A stretch of DNA of 64,000 nucleotides from Pseudoxanthomonas sp. (GCF_035999195.1 NZ_DASYGY010000009.1:2108001-2172000), one strand, 5' to 3'; shown: positions 43,790-52,015, counted from the first letter of the stretch. Notes: generated by a model from the sequence alone, not told the origin. Numbers and translations are program-made.

Positions 43790-44464
43790 ATGATCGAGTT
43801 GCAGGGCGTACAGCGGCACTACGCCATGAGTGGACAGACGGTGCGGGCCCTGGCCGGGGTGGACCTGCACATCGGGCAGGGCGAATTCGTCGCCATCACC
43901 GGCGCCTCGGGTTCGGGCAAGTCCAGCCTGCTGAACATCCTGGGCTGCCTGGACCACCCCAGCAGCGGCACCTACCGGTTCGAGGGCCGCGACGTGGCCA
44001 GCTTCGACGACGAGGCCAGCAGCGACCTGCGCAACCGCCGCATCGGCTTCGTGTTCCAGAGCTTCCACCTGCTGCCGCGGCTGACCGTGCTGGAGAACGT
44101 GCTGCTGCCGCTGCGCTTCCACCGGCAGCCGCCGCCGGGCACGCACGAGCGCGCGCTCGCCCTGCTCGACCGCGTCGGCCTGGCCGAGCGCCGCGACCAC
44201 CGCCCCAGCGAACTCTCCGGCGGGCAGATGCAGCGCGCCGCCATCGCCCGCGCCCTGCTGCTGCAACCGGCCCTGCTGCTGGCCGACGAGCCCACCGGCA
44301 ACCTCGACTCGAAGAGCGCCGCCGACGTGCTGGCGCTGATCGACGAAGTGCATGCCGGTGGCCAGACCGTGGTGCTGGTGACCCACGACCACGACATCGC
44401 CGCGCACGCGCCGCGCCAGGTGAAGCTGCGCGACGGCAAGGTGGAATCCGATGCGCTGCAGTAA
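43790..44464 (+). CDS. ABC transporter ATP-binding protein (MacB/LolD type)
   Basis: This 224-residue ATPase has Walker A ITGASGSGKSSLLNILG (about 35-51), Q-loop FQSFHLL, signature LSGGQMQRAAIARALL, Walker B LLLADEPTGNLD and H-loop VTHDHD. The sequence clusters with MacB, LolD and FtsE ATPases that drive FtsX-like permeases. It opens a five-gene operon and overlaps the first adaptor gene by 14 bp. GGGGACACG lies in front of the ATG. It pairs with the permease at 47668. Confidence 0.93.
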   Translation: MIELQGVQRHYAMSGQTVRALAGVDLHIGQGEFVAITGASGSGKSSLLNILGCLDHPSSGTYRFEGRDVASFDDEASSDLRNRRIGFVFQSFHLLPRLTVLENVLLPLRFHRQPPPGTHERALALLDRVGLAERRDHRPSELSGGQMQRAAIARALLLQPALLLADEPTGNLDSKSAADVLALIDEVHAGGQTVVLVTHDHDIAAHAPRQVKLRDGKVESDALQ

Positions 44465-45425
44465 GTCCGTCCTGATCGCCGTGGCCCTGGCCGCCGCTCC
44501 CGCGCACGCGGTGGTGCTGACCGGCGAAGTGCGCGCGATCGACGCGCAGCAGATCCTCACCCCGCAGTCGAACAGCGCGCCGGTGGTGATCCGCTACTAC
44601 GTGCCCGAAGGCGAGCGGGTGAAGAAGGGCGACGTGGTGCTGCGCATCGACCCCGGCCAGTCCGCCAGCCGCATTCCCGACCTGGAGGCGCAGATCGAAC
44701 AGGGCCGCGCCAAGGACGCCAAGGACGTGGCCGAACTGCAGGTCAAGGCGGTGCAGGCCGAGATGGCGCTGGTGGAAGCCGAAGCGGAGCTGGCCGCCGC
44801 CAAACTGGACGCCACCATTCCGCGCGACCTGATCTCCGGCCTGGACTACGACCGCCACCAGGGCGAACTGGACCGCACCACCCGCGAGGTCGCGCTGAAG
44901 CGCAAGGACCTGGCTGCCGCCAACGCCGCCGTGCAGCGGCGCATCCAGGACGGCCGCCTGCAGATCGAGAAACTGGTGCTGCAGCGCGACTACCACGCCG
45001 CCCTCGTGCGTACGTCGGAAGTGATCGCCGACCGCGATGGCGTGGTCGTGCACGGCTTCAACAACAACTGGATCGGCGGCCGCATCGACGAAGGCTCCTC
45101 CACCATGCCCGGCAGCAAGGCCGGCGAAGTGGTCAGCAGCGGCCGCATGAACGTGCGCGCCTGGGCGCTGGAACCGGACCGCCGCGGCCTGGCCGTCGGC
45201 CAGCCGGTGACGCTGGCGTTCGATGCGGTGCCGGGGCGCAAGCTGGGTGGCCGCATCGCCTTCATCTCCGGCGCGCCCGAGCGGCGCCCGGAATGGGGCG
45301 AGGGCCGCTACTTCACCCTCGACATCACCCTCGACGCGCACACGCTGGCGTTGATGCCGGGCATGAGCGTGCGCGTGATCGCGACCCCGGCGCAGGCGCC
45401 GGCCGGCCAGGGGAAGGCGCCATGA
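44451..45425 (+). CDS. Periplasmic adaptor (membrane fusion) protein 1
   Basis: The 324-residue protein has a signal peptide (1-20, AHA). It follows the HlyD/MacA layout: a barrel-sandwich strand (GEVRAIDAQQI), the lipoyl half IRYYVPEGERVKKGDVVLRI, a coiled-coil hairpin (about 75-170) and the second half VIADRDGVVVHGF. A C-terminal beta-barrel reaches MPGMSVRVI. It probably links the ABC permease to an outer-membrane channel. The motif IPRDLISGLDYDRHQGELDR recurs in adaptor 2, so the two are paralogues. Overlaps with both neighbours indicate coupling. Confidence 0.85.
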   Translation: MRCSKSVLIAVALAAAPAHAVVLTGEVRAIDAQQILTPQSNSAPVVIRYYVPEGERVKKGDVVLRIDPGQSASRIPDLEAQIEQGRAKDAKDVAELQVKAVQAEMALVEAEAELAAAKLDATIPRDLISGLDYDRHQGELDRTTREVALKRKDLAAANAAVQRRIQDGRLQIEKLVLQRDYHAALVRTSEVIADRDGVVVHGFNNNWIGGRIDEGSSTMPGSKAGEVVSSGRMNVRAWALEPDRRGLAVGQPVTLAFDAVPGRKLGGRIAFISGAPERRPEWGEGRYFTLDITLDAHTLALMPGMSVRVIATPAQAPAGQGKAP

Positions 45426-46393
45426 ACGCGCGTGCCTGCATGCTTTCACTGGCGCTGCTGGCGGCCCTGCCGGTGGCGCACGCCGCCACCCTGCGCGTGG
45501 ACGGCGAGGTGTACGCACAGCGCAGCGTGCAGCTGGTGCCGCCGGCGGTGGACCGCCTGTGGCAGTTCAACCTGACCCAACTGGCGCCCGACGGCAGCAC
45601 GGTGAAGAAGGGCGACATCGTGGTCGCCTTCGACACCAACGAACTGGTGCGCCAGCTGGCCGAGAAGCAGAGCCTGCTGCAGGAAAAGAAGCGCGAGCTG
45701 GAAAACCTGACCCTGGACGTGGCCGAACGCGAACGCAGCCAGCGCCTGGCCACCGCCGAGGCCGAGGCCGAGCGCGACAAGGCCGCCCGCAAGACCCAGC
45801 AGCCGCGCGAGCTGATCGCCGCGCTGGACTACGACAAGCTGGTGGAGGACCGCCGCCGGACCGAGCGCCTGGCCGTGCTGGCGCAGCAGGCCGAGCGCGC
45901 CGCCGCCGAACAGCGCCGGCAGGAACTGCGCCTGGTGACCGCGGAACTGCAACAGGCGCAGGCCGACGTCACCCGCCTGCAGACCTCGATCGCCGCGCTC
46001 ACCCTGCCTGCGCCGCGCGACGGCGTGATCATGCACAAGAGCAACTGGAACGGCGAGAAGTTCGACGTCGGCTCGCAGGTCTGGCGCGGCCAGACCGTGG
46101 CCGAGATCCCGGACCCCGCCACCCTCGCCGTGCGCGCGCAGCTGCCCGAGCGCGACCTGCAACGGGTCAAGGAAGGCGTGCGCGCACGCATCGTGGTGGA
46201 AGGCGGTGGCGGCAGCGCGTACCACGGCAAGGTGGCCGGCATCGGCCGCGCGGTGCGCAGCAAGTCGCAGGTGCAGCCGGTGCCCGTGCTCGACCTGGAG
46301 ATCCGGCTGGACGATGCGAAAGCCAAGCTGCGTCCCGGCCAGGCGGTGCGCGTGGAGCTGACCGTGCCCGACATCGCCGGAGGTGCGAAATGA
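45422..46393 (+). CDS. Periplasmic adaptor (membrane fusion) protein 2
   Basis: The 323-residue protein has a signal peptide (about 1-21). The lipoyl half is APDGSTVKKGDIVVAFDTNE. The coiled-coil (about 65-185) is rich in Glu, Arg and Ala, with RELIAALDYDKLVEDRRR matching adaptor 1. The second half is TLPAPRDGVIMHKSNWNGEK, and the barrel ends KLRPGQAVRVELTVP. It starts inside the ATGA overlap with adaptor 1 and ends in an ATGA overlap with adaptor 3. A role as a second subunit of the same export bridge is inferred. Confidence 0.85.
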   Translation: MNARACMLSLALLAALPVAHAATLRVDGEVYAQRSVQLVPPAVDRLWQFNLTQLAPDGSTVKKGDIVVAFDTNELVRQLAEKQSLLQEKKRELENLTLDVAERERSQRLATAEAEAERDKAARKTQQPRELIAALDYDKLVEDRRRTERLAVLAQQAERAAAEQRRQELRLVTAELQQAQADVTRLQTSIAALTLPAPRDGVIMHKSNWNGEKFDVGSQVWRGQTVAEIPDPATLAVRAQLPERDLQRVKEGVRARIVVEGGGGSAYHGKVAGIGRAVRSKSQVQPVPVLDLEIRLDDAKAKLRPGQAVRVELTVPDIAGGAK

Positions 46394-47671
46394 AGCGCGT
46401 GCTGCGATCCGCGTGGATGGTGGCGCTGGCCGCTGCGCTGGCCGCCTGCGGCAGCGACGAGACGCCCGTGGCCAGCGAGACCGTGGTGCAGGGCCCGCTG
46501 ACGATCAGTGTGCGCGGCGAAGGCGAACTGCGTTCGGCCAAGCCCACGCCGTTGAACGTGCCCGGCAAGAACTGGGCGCAGCGACAGGTCGAATGGATGC
46601 TGCCGGAAGGCAGCCTGGTGAAGAAGGGCGACGTGCTGGCCCGCTTCGTCTCGCCCGAGGGCGAGCAGCAACTGGCGCAGGCGATGATCGACCTGCAGCG
46701 CAACGCCCTGGCGCGCGCGGCCAAGGAAAGCGGGCTGGATTCGGCGCAGGGCCGCGTGGAAGTGGACCTGTCGCGGGTGGCCGTGCAACTGGGCATCGCC
46801 CAGCGCTATGCCGATGCCGACCTCAGCACGGTGGCGCGCAACCAGGTGCTGGATGCGATCGAGGACAAGGAATACCTGCAGGTGCGGCAGGGCGTGCTGC
46901 AATGGCAGCGCGACCAGTCCGGCGTGCGCGGCGGCGCCGAACTGGCGGTGCTGGACGCGCAGCGCGCCACCTTCGACATGAACGCGAAGACGCGCAAGGA
47001 CGACCTGGAAGCGCTGGAACTGCGCGCGCCCAACGACGGCGTGCTGCTGCTCGCCGCCAACTGGTCGGGCGACAAGCCCACGGTCGGCGCCAACCTGCGC
47101 GCGGGCTTCGAGTTCGGCAGCCTGCCGGACACCTCGGCGATGGAAGTGGAGATCGACCTGCCGCAGATCGAGGCGCAGGGCGTGCAGGCCGGCGATGCTG
47201 CATCCGCTCGGCCGCCCGGACCAGCGCATCGACAGCACGCTCTCGTGGGTGGCCAGCGCCGCCAAGGTGCGCAACCGCGAGAGCCCGGTGAAGTTCCTGT
47301 CGATGCGCGCGCCGATCCCGGCCGACGCGATCGAGCGCTACCGGCTGATCCCCGGCCAGCGCTTCGCCGCCTCGGTGGTGCTGCTCGACGCCAAGGATGC
47401 GATGGCGGTGCCGAACGTGGCCATCGAGCAGCGCGACGACCGCCACTGGGTGCAGGTGAAGCAGGGCAACGACTACGTGGCGCGCGAAGTGAAACTCGGC
47501 GTGCGCGGCACCGCGCGTTCGCAGGTGCTGTCGGGCCTGACGCCAGGCGAGCAGGTGCGGCTGTCGCAGGTCGAGGTGCCCGCGCCGGGTGACGACGGCA
47601 ACGCGAAGGACAAGGACGCGACCGACGGCGAAGACGCCGCCACCGATGACGCAGAAGGAAAGAGCGCATGA
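46390..47671 (+). pseudogene. Periplasmic adaptor 3, lipoprotein, frameshifted
   Basis: This is a third HlyD/MacA-type adaptor, this time with a lipobox (ALAACGSDE, Cys at about 20). Its lipoyl half is LPEGSLVKKGDVLARFVSPE, with a coiled-coil at about 95-190 and the segment LRAPNDGVLLLAANWSGDK. Near 47191-47200 the frame breaks. The upstream frame continues in sequence that is not protein-like to 47592. The downstream frame (LHPLGRPDQ onward, then SWVASAAKVRNRESPVKFL) carries the conserved barrel and ends at 47671 in the expected ATGA overlap with the permease. One surplus base, or two (or five) lost bases, explains the shift. It may be a real mutation or a sequencing error. Confidence 0.8.
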
Positions 47672-48918
47672 CCGGCCTGTTCAACCGCCTGCCCACGGTC
47701 TGGCGCGAAGCGGTGGAGGAACTGTGGCGGCGCCGCCTGCGCACGCTGCTGACGCTGCTGGGCATGATCTTCGGCGTGGGCGCGATCGTGGCGATGCAGG
47801 CGGTGGGCGAAGGCAGCCGGCGCGAAGCGCTGCGACTGGTCGAAGGCCTGGGCCTGCACAACCTGATCGCCGAGGCCAAGGCGCAGGACGAGGACACGCT
47901 GAAGGAAACCCGCGAGCGCAGCCTGGGCCTGACCGTCGCCGATGCGGATGCGGCGTTGAGCGTGGTGCCCGGCGCGGAACGCCACGCCGCCGAGAAACAG
48001 GTGCGCACGCACACGGTGTTCAGCGATACCGGCCGCAGCGACGCGCAGGCCAGCGGCGTCAGCGCCCACTGGTTCGAGCTGTCCTCGCTGAAGATCGCCC
48101 AGGGTCGCGCGTTCACCGCCGACGATGAAGCCGCATTGGCGGCGGTGGCGGTGCTGGGCCACCAGGCGGCGGCCGACCTGTTCCCGAAAGGCGATGCGGT
48201 GGGCGGATTGGTCAAGGTCAATCATGTCTGGCTGGAAGTGATCGGCGTGCTGGCCGACCGCGACCTGGGCCAGGACGATTTCGAGGGCGTGCAGCTGGGT
48301 TCGGAAAGCAACCGCATCTACGCGCCGCTGGCCAGCGTGCGCGCGCGTTTCCGCTTCCAGCCGCAGGAAGACGAGGTGGACCGTTTCCTGCTGCGCCTCG
48401 ACGATCCGCAGCGGCTGGCCGCCGGAGCCGGCGTGCTGGCGGCGGTGCTCGACCAGCGCCACGCCGGCATGGCGGACTACCAGTTGATCGTGCCGCAGCA
48501 GCTGTTCCAGCAGCATCAGCAGACGCAGCGCATCTTCCAGATCGTGATGGGCGCGATCGCCGGCGTCAGCCTGCTGGTCGGCGGCATCGGCATCATGAAC
48601 ATCATGCTGGCCAACGTGCTGGAGCGGCGCCGCGAGATCGGCCTGCTGCGTGCGCTCGGCGCGCGGCGGCGGGACGTGATCGCGCAGTTCCTGCGCGAGG
48701 CCACGGTCATCTGCATCGCCGGCGCGGGACTGGGACTGCTGTTCGGCGGCGTGCTGGCCTATCTGATCGCCACCTTCGCCGGCTGGCAGGTCGCGTGGGC
48801 GCCGCTGCCGATCCTGCTGTCGGCCGGCTTCTGCGCCGTGGTCGGCCTGGGCTTCGGCGTGTACCCCGCACGGCAGGCCGCGCAACTGGACCCGATCGCG
48901 GCGTTGCGGCATGACTGA
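47668..48918 (+). CDS. MacB-like ABC transporter permease
   Basis: This 416-residue inner-membrane protein has one N-terminal helix (about 28-50, TLLTLLGMIFGVGAIVAMQA), a large periplasmic MacB-PCD domain (about 55-285) and three C-terminal helices. The FtsX signature is GGIGIMNIMLANVLERRREI followed by GLLRALGARRRDV. It pairs with the ATPase at 43790. MacB-type pumps export peptides, antibiotics or lipoproteins by mechanotransmission. No TolC gene lies in the operon, so an outer-membrane partner must come from elsewhere. Confidence 0.92.
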   Translation: MTGLFNRLPTVWREAVEELWRRRLRTLLTLLGMIFGVGAIVAMQAVGEGSRREALRLVEGLGLHNLIAEAKAQDEDTLKETRERSLGLTVADADAALSVVPGAERHAAEKQVRTHTVFSDTGRSDAQASGVSAHWFELSSLKIAQGRAFTADDEAALAAVAVLGHQAAADLFPKGDAVGGLVKVNHVWLEVIGVLADRDLGQDDFEGVQLGSESNRIYAPLASVRARFRFQPQEDEVDRFLLRLDDPQRLAAGAGVLAAVLDQRHAGMADYQLIVPQQLFQQHQQTQRIFQIVMGAIAGVSLLVGGIGIMNIMLANVLERRREIGLLRALGARRRDVIAQFLREATVICIAGAGLGLLFGGVLAYLIATFAGWQVAWAPLPILLSAGFCAVVGLGFGVYPARQAAQLDPIAALRHD

Positions 48919-48940
48919 AGAAGCGATCCGTCACGCCGTC

Positions 48941-49094
48941 GTAGGATGGGTGGAGCCGAAGGCGATACCCATCGAATCTCTGCGGTGAGCCAGCGCCCTG
49001 TGCCCACCTATGGTCGAGGCTCGCGCCCACGATTGAAACATGTGACGTCCGCCATCCACGCGATGGGTATCGCCTTCGGCTCCACCCATCCTAC
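48941..49094. mobile_element. 154-bp element with 34-bp perfect inverted ends (GTAG REP pair)
   Basis: Bases 48941-48974 (opening GTAGGATGGGTGGAGCCGAA) are the exact complement of 49061-49094. Inside each arm GATGGGT and ACCCATC can also pair. The 86-bp centre has no reading frame of note. It is a BIME- or MITE-like, non-autonomous element between the permease gene and the gene at 49109. GTAG-ended units like this are widespread in gammaproteobacteria. Confidence 0.8.
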
Positions 49095-49108
49095 GGAAAA
49101 GTCTCAAC

Positions 49109-49603
49109 TCACTTGGCTTGCTGCCAGTGGGAACACTTGTCGGCAGGGTTGATGATCCGGCCACGTGTCCCGCCGATCAGCGGCTTCCACATCCGTGTAC
49201 CCATAAGGATTCGACCGTCCACGAGCGAGTAGGTGACGGAGGAATACTGGTTGTCGTGGCTTCTCGGATTGTAGGGTCCCGAGTAGAAGTCCAGCGACAC
49301 GTAAGGAGGGAGAATCCCTCGCTCGTGGTACCAGGAACCGCTCGCTTCAACGTGCGTGACATCGCCAAGGAGATCGATCACGCACTTGTTGAGGGCGACC
49401 CGGAACTTCGGTGAAGAAAGGACGACCTGCTGGACTTTGCTCGCGTTGTCCTTGGAGCGGACGATGCTGATCCGGACGGGACCGTACTCGGCAGGAAGAT
49501 CCGCCAGTGTGCCGTCTGGCTTGATGGGCAGGATGCGGTCCTGGTGAGCGAAGGCCATGCCCGGCGAGAAGCCAAGCAGCAGGATGGCGACGAGTCTCTT
49601 CAT
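49109..49603 (-). CDS. Secreted protein of unknown function
   Basis: The product has 164 residues with a signal peptide (about 1-19, AFA/HQ). The mature part is beta-rich, with two cysteines (LNKCVIDLL and ADKCSHWQQ) that may form a disulphide, and a Tyr/Ser-rich centre (HDNQYSSVTYSLVDGRILMG). I recognise no family. ATG 49603 gives the signal; the upstream ATG at 49660 does not. GC content is lower than in core genes. Confidence 0.6.
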   Translation of the reverse strand: MKRLVAILLLGFSPGMAFAHQDRILPIKPDGTLADLPAEYGPVRISIVRSKDNASKVQQVVLSSPKFRVALNKCVIDLLGDVTHVEASGSWYHERGILPPYVSLDFYSGPYNPRSHDNQYSSVTYSLVDGRILMGTRMWKPLIGGTRGRIINPADKCSHWQQAK

Positions 49604-49656
49604 GACGCCTCTGAGTCGGATTCGTAGGATGGTTGGGGGCTCGGCATCAGCGTGCG

Positions 49657-50112
49657 TCATGCGGCCTCACTCGCAAGCAACGGCTGGTTGTCGCGGAACC
49701 ACTCCGATGCCGCCGGCTCCCACGGCCATACGCCCGAGGTGGTGGGCCAGATGAGTTGCACGGCCTCGAAATCGGGGCCGTCGTGCAGCCAGCAGGCGGA
49801 CCGCATGTAGCCGGCGCGATGCTCGCGCGCGACCGCGCCGAATTGAACGGCGAATCCGTCGAGGAAGCCGAGGTAGAGAACGCCGGGCTGGAACCGCTCG
49901 CCCGCCTGGCACCGCCGGTTGTAGTCGTTGATCATCCCGTGCGACAGCTTACCGTTGAGCCCGAGGACGATGATCTCCGGCGCGCCGGATGACCTGGCGA
50001 TGCCGATGGAGTACGAGAACGGCGGCTCCTTCCCGTCCGGGTCGAAGACGGAGGTGACGCTGCACCCGTGCTCTTCGATGTGCTGGAGGATGTTGCGCTC
50101 GTATTCTTCCAT
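49657..50112 (-). CDS. DUF4262 domain protein
   Basis: The 151-residue cytosolic protein matches DUF4262: the N-terminal HIEEHGCSVTSVFDPDGKEP, then FSYSIGIARSSGAPEIIVLG and the middle VLYLGFLDGFAVQFG. The function of the family is unknown; it occurs in accessory regions of many genomes. Its start lies only 8 bp from an attC-like site (50120-50171), so it may itself be an integron cassette gene or the first gene past the cluster. Confidence 0.8.
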   Translation of the reverse strand: MEEYERNILQHIEEHGCSVTSVFDPDGKEPPFSYSIGIARSSGAPEIIVLGLNGKLSHGMINDYNRRCQAGERFQPGVLYLGFLDGFAVQFGAVAREHRAGYMRSACWLHDGPDFEAVQLIWPTTSGVWPWEPAASEWFRDNQPLLASEAA

Positions 50113-50119
50113 CAGTCCT

Positions 50120-50171
50120 GGTTAATGCATGAATAAAGATGCGCCGCGAAGCGAAGTCGAATCGCTAGGCG
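50120..50171 (-). other. attC-like site 2 (weaker)
   Basis: Read on the minus strand, CGCCTAGCG (50171-50163) is followed by GATTCGACTTCGCTTCGCGG and ends near GCATTAACC (50128-50120). The layout (short inverse core overlapping the stop codon, a TTCGCGGCG segment, a TTAA-type second core, then the next start codon) parallels the site at 50867-50925. The pairing of the arms is weak, so this is a tentative call. Confidence 0.4.
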
Positions 50172-50863
50172 CGAGTTCGCAACGCCTCAAGCCTCTGATC
50201 ATTGTCCCGTAGCCATTGCTCGAGTGCCTCAAATCTATGAGGCCAAATCTCGTTGTACTGCTGTTCGTAGCATAAGAACACCAAATCCGCAGAAGCGATC
50301 GTGTGATTTCTAATGGGGTCTATTGCAGAGAATCTGTTTGAAAAGCTGGTCAAGAAGATCTCGGGCTGGCTGGTGCTAAATCCGTAGATCATCCCAGCAG
50401 CATTTGGATGAGCATCCTCACTCAGCCTATTGTAGATCTCAAGGATCATAGGATGATCCTTGGCGAAGTGCGTCAAAGCCGTAAGAACATTCACTGGCTG
50501 AAAATAATCTTCATTCTTTCCGCCGAGCAGCAACTGCTTTGTAATTTCATCAAAAGAATCGAAGTCAATTTGGCCAGAGACCACATCGTTTAGCTTCTTG
50601 TTTAGATAAGCGAGCAGCGCAGACGTCTCACAAGCACTGCGCAGAACTATACGGGCAGACAAGTACCTACTTGAATCAACCAAGTCGATAAACGCCGCTC
50701 CGAGATCTGCCATGCGCCACAACGACGCTTCACGGACGAGGACGCTCCGGAATGTTGCTTTCCATTTGTGAGCTATAGGACAACGTGCATACAACGAGCC
50801 AGCGTCAACCTCTAGAGGAAGAGATGCGACCCAAGTTGCTACACGTTGCCTGATATTGTCCAT
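50165..50863 (-). CDS. Cassette-borne protein with HEPN-like Rx5H motif
   Basis: The product has 232 residues, all helical, with no signal or membrane helix. Residues about 60-110 hold SARIVLRSACETSALLAYLN. Residues 146-152 form Arg-x5-His (NRLSEDAHPN), the pattern of HEPN-type RNases and of DUF5677-like proteins. I cannot name the family with certainty. The ATG at 50863 lies 4 bp from the end of an attC site, as expected for a cassette gene. GC content is far lower than the surrounding genome, pointing to recent acquisition. Confidence 0.65.
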   Translation of the reverse strand: MDNIRQRVATWVASLPLEVDAGSLYARCPIAHKWKATFRSVLVREASLWRMADLGAAFIDLVDSSRYLSARIVLRSACETSALLAYLNKKLNDVVSGQIDFDSFDEITKQLLLGGKNEDYFQPVNVLTALTHFAKDHPMILEIYNRLSEDAHPNAAGMIYGFSTSQPEIFLTSFSNRFSAIDPIRNHTIASADLVFLCYEQQYNEIWPHRFEALEQWLRDNDQRLEALRTRA

Positions 50864-50866
50864 GCC

Positions 50867-50925
50867 GCTTAATACCTTAGTTAACTCCGCCGCGAAACGG
50901 CGTCGGCTTGGGCGAATTGTTAGCT
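50867..50925 (-). other. Integron attC recombination site
   Basis: On the minus strand the 59-bp site starts with the core AGCTAAC (50925-50919). It contains CAATTCGCCCAAGCCGACGC, then the TTCGCGGCG loop side and GAGTTAACT, and ends near GTATTAAGC (50875-50867). Order, spacing and much of the sequence follow the classic 59-base elements of class 1 cassettes such as aadA. The inner arms CGCCG/CGGCG pair. It lies between the stop of one lower-GC gene and the start of the next, both pointing the same way, as in cassette arrays. No integrase gene is in the window. Confidence 0.8.
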
Positions 50926-50943
50926 GCGCCGCGCAGAGGGTCG

Positions 50944-51813
50944 CTAGCTGCATCCAAACAGCAGCTCTTCAAGCTTCTGTTTTGAAGGAATCTTTTCTTC
51001 TCTAACCATGCGCAACAGCACCGTTCTGACGAGATCAAAAGTGCTCAGTAGATCACTTGCGTTGTGACGAGGTTTCCCGTGCGCCGCAGCCGATCGCTTA
51101 TCGTAAAGCGCTCCGATCTCCTTCTGCTTTGCGAGGCGGGCGGGTCCCAACGGCTCTAGATAGGCGGCGATCAGGGCGGAAACGCGGAATTTAAGCTCAG
51201 ACGTGGACGGAGAAAAAAGAGCTTCCAGTGCTCCCCACAACGAGATCAGGGCCAAAGCGTCGTTTTTTATGAACTGGCCAGCGCTCAATGCATCAGCTGC
51301 GAGTCTAAATTCTTGGCTCTGCCGATAGAGGACCTCTGCTTTCACCCAATTTTGCTGCACCCACTCAAGCTTTTCAGCCATTTGCTCACGATTCGCCGGC
51401 TCAAGAGCAAAGAAGCGAGGCGAGACCTCTAGCGGGAACACCTTTGCATGATCGTTGCCTCTCATCTCGGTCAGCTGGCCAAACGGTCGATCTGCGACAA
51501 CCGCCATGGTGACGGAAGGGTCGCACCATAACCTGATGGTGAGAACGATGATCGATGCGCGTTCTATGCACTTCGCGATGTCCGGTTCACCCGCAGACGA
51601 GAGCTTCAGCTCAGCGGTTATATCCATGCGCCTAGCCCCGAACTGCCAATACGCTGGGCGTATGTCTTCTAGGCGAACAGTTTTGTCTGGATTTTCTAAG
51701 GTGAGCGGAGTGAGGAAGCGGGCGCTTGTGCGCTGGATTAGAACCCCTTCGCCGAGGTCAATGGCATCTGACGCGAGTTCCAAGCCAGTCAGCCCCACGT
51801 AGACGTCAGACAC
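50944..51813 (-). CDS. Cassette-borne Apea-like HEPN protein
   Basis: The product has 289 residues. The N-terminal half (about 1-150) is mixed alpha/beta without a known motif. The C-terminal half (about 170-285) is helical and carries Arg240-x4-His245 (DKRSAAAHGKP), the catalytic Rx4-6H signature of HEPN ribonucleases. LWGALEALFSPSTSELKFRV fits the Apea-like HEPN group. Such domains occur in anti-phage, abortive-infection and toxin-antitoxin proteins. The gene starts 24 bp from an attC-like core (51831) and ends 19 bp before a clear attC. Codon use and GC are unlike the core genome. RNase activity is inferred. Confidence 0.72.
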   Translation of the reverse strand: MSDVYVGLTGLELASDAIDLGEGVLIQRTSARFLTPLTLENPDKTVRLEDIRPAYWQFGARRMDITAELKLSSAGEPDIAKCIERASIIVLTIRLWCDPSVTMAVVADRPFGQLTEMRGNDHAKVFPLEVSPRFFALEPANREQMAEKLEWVQQNWVKAEVLYRQSQEFRLAADALSAGQFIKNDALALISLWGALEALFSPSTSELKFRVSALIAAYLEPLGPARLAKQKEIGALYDKRSAAAHGKPRHNASDLLSTFDLVRTVLLRMVREEKIPSKQKLEELLFGCS

Positions 51814-51830
51814 CCAAATCCCCCATGCGC

Positions 51831-51933
51831 GGCTAACGCCCAGTAGGCCCCATTCCCAGGGCTGTGTGGATGTTCACGCCCTACCCATCATGCGTCAAGG
51901 CAGGCGATGCGTTAGTGCACGCCGGCGTTGGGC
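51831..51933 (-). other. attC- or attI-like site upstream of the HEPN cassette (weaker)
   Basis: Cores GTTAGCC (51837-51831) and GCCCAAC (51933-51927), read on the minus strand, bracket about 103 bp with further TTAG and CGCC repeats. They could be the arms of a longer attC or a secondary insertion site. Their distance to the start codon of the HEPN gene (18 bp) is typical of cassettes. The arms do not pair fully. The rest of the gap to 52015 holds no gene that I can support. Confidence 0.4.
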
Positions 51934-52015
51934 GCATGCCGGAACGTGGAGTGCAGAAGCGCCACAGACATGCTTCACCCGTCAGCCATCAACCCCAACC
52001 TTGGTGATGGCTGCC

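Noticed and set aside
47195..47671. Separate small gene beginning at ATG 47195
   Set aside because: Its sequence is the missing C-terminal barrel of adaptor 3, so it is the continuation of a frameshifted gene and not an independent gene.
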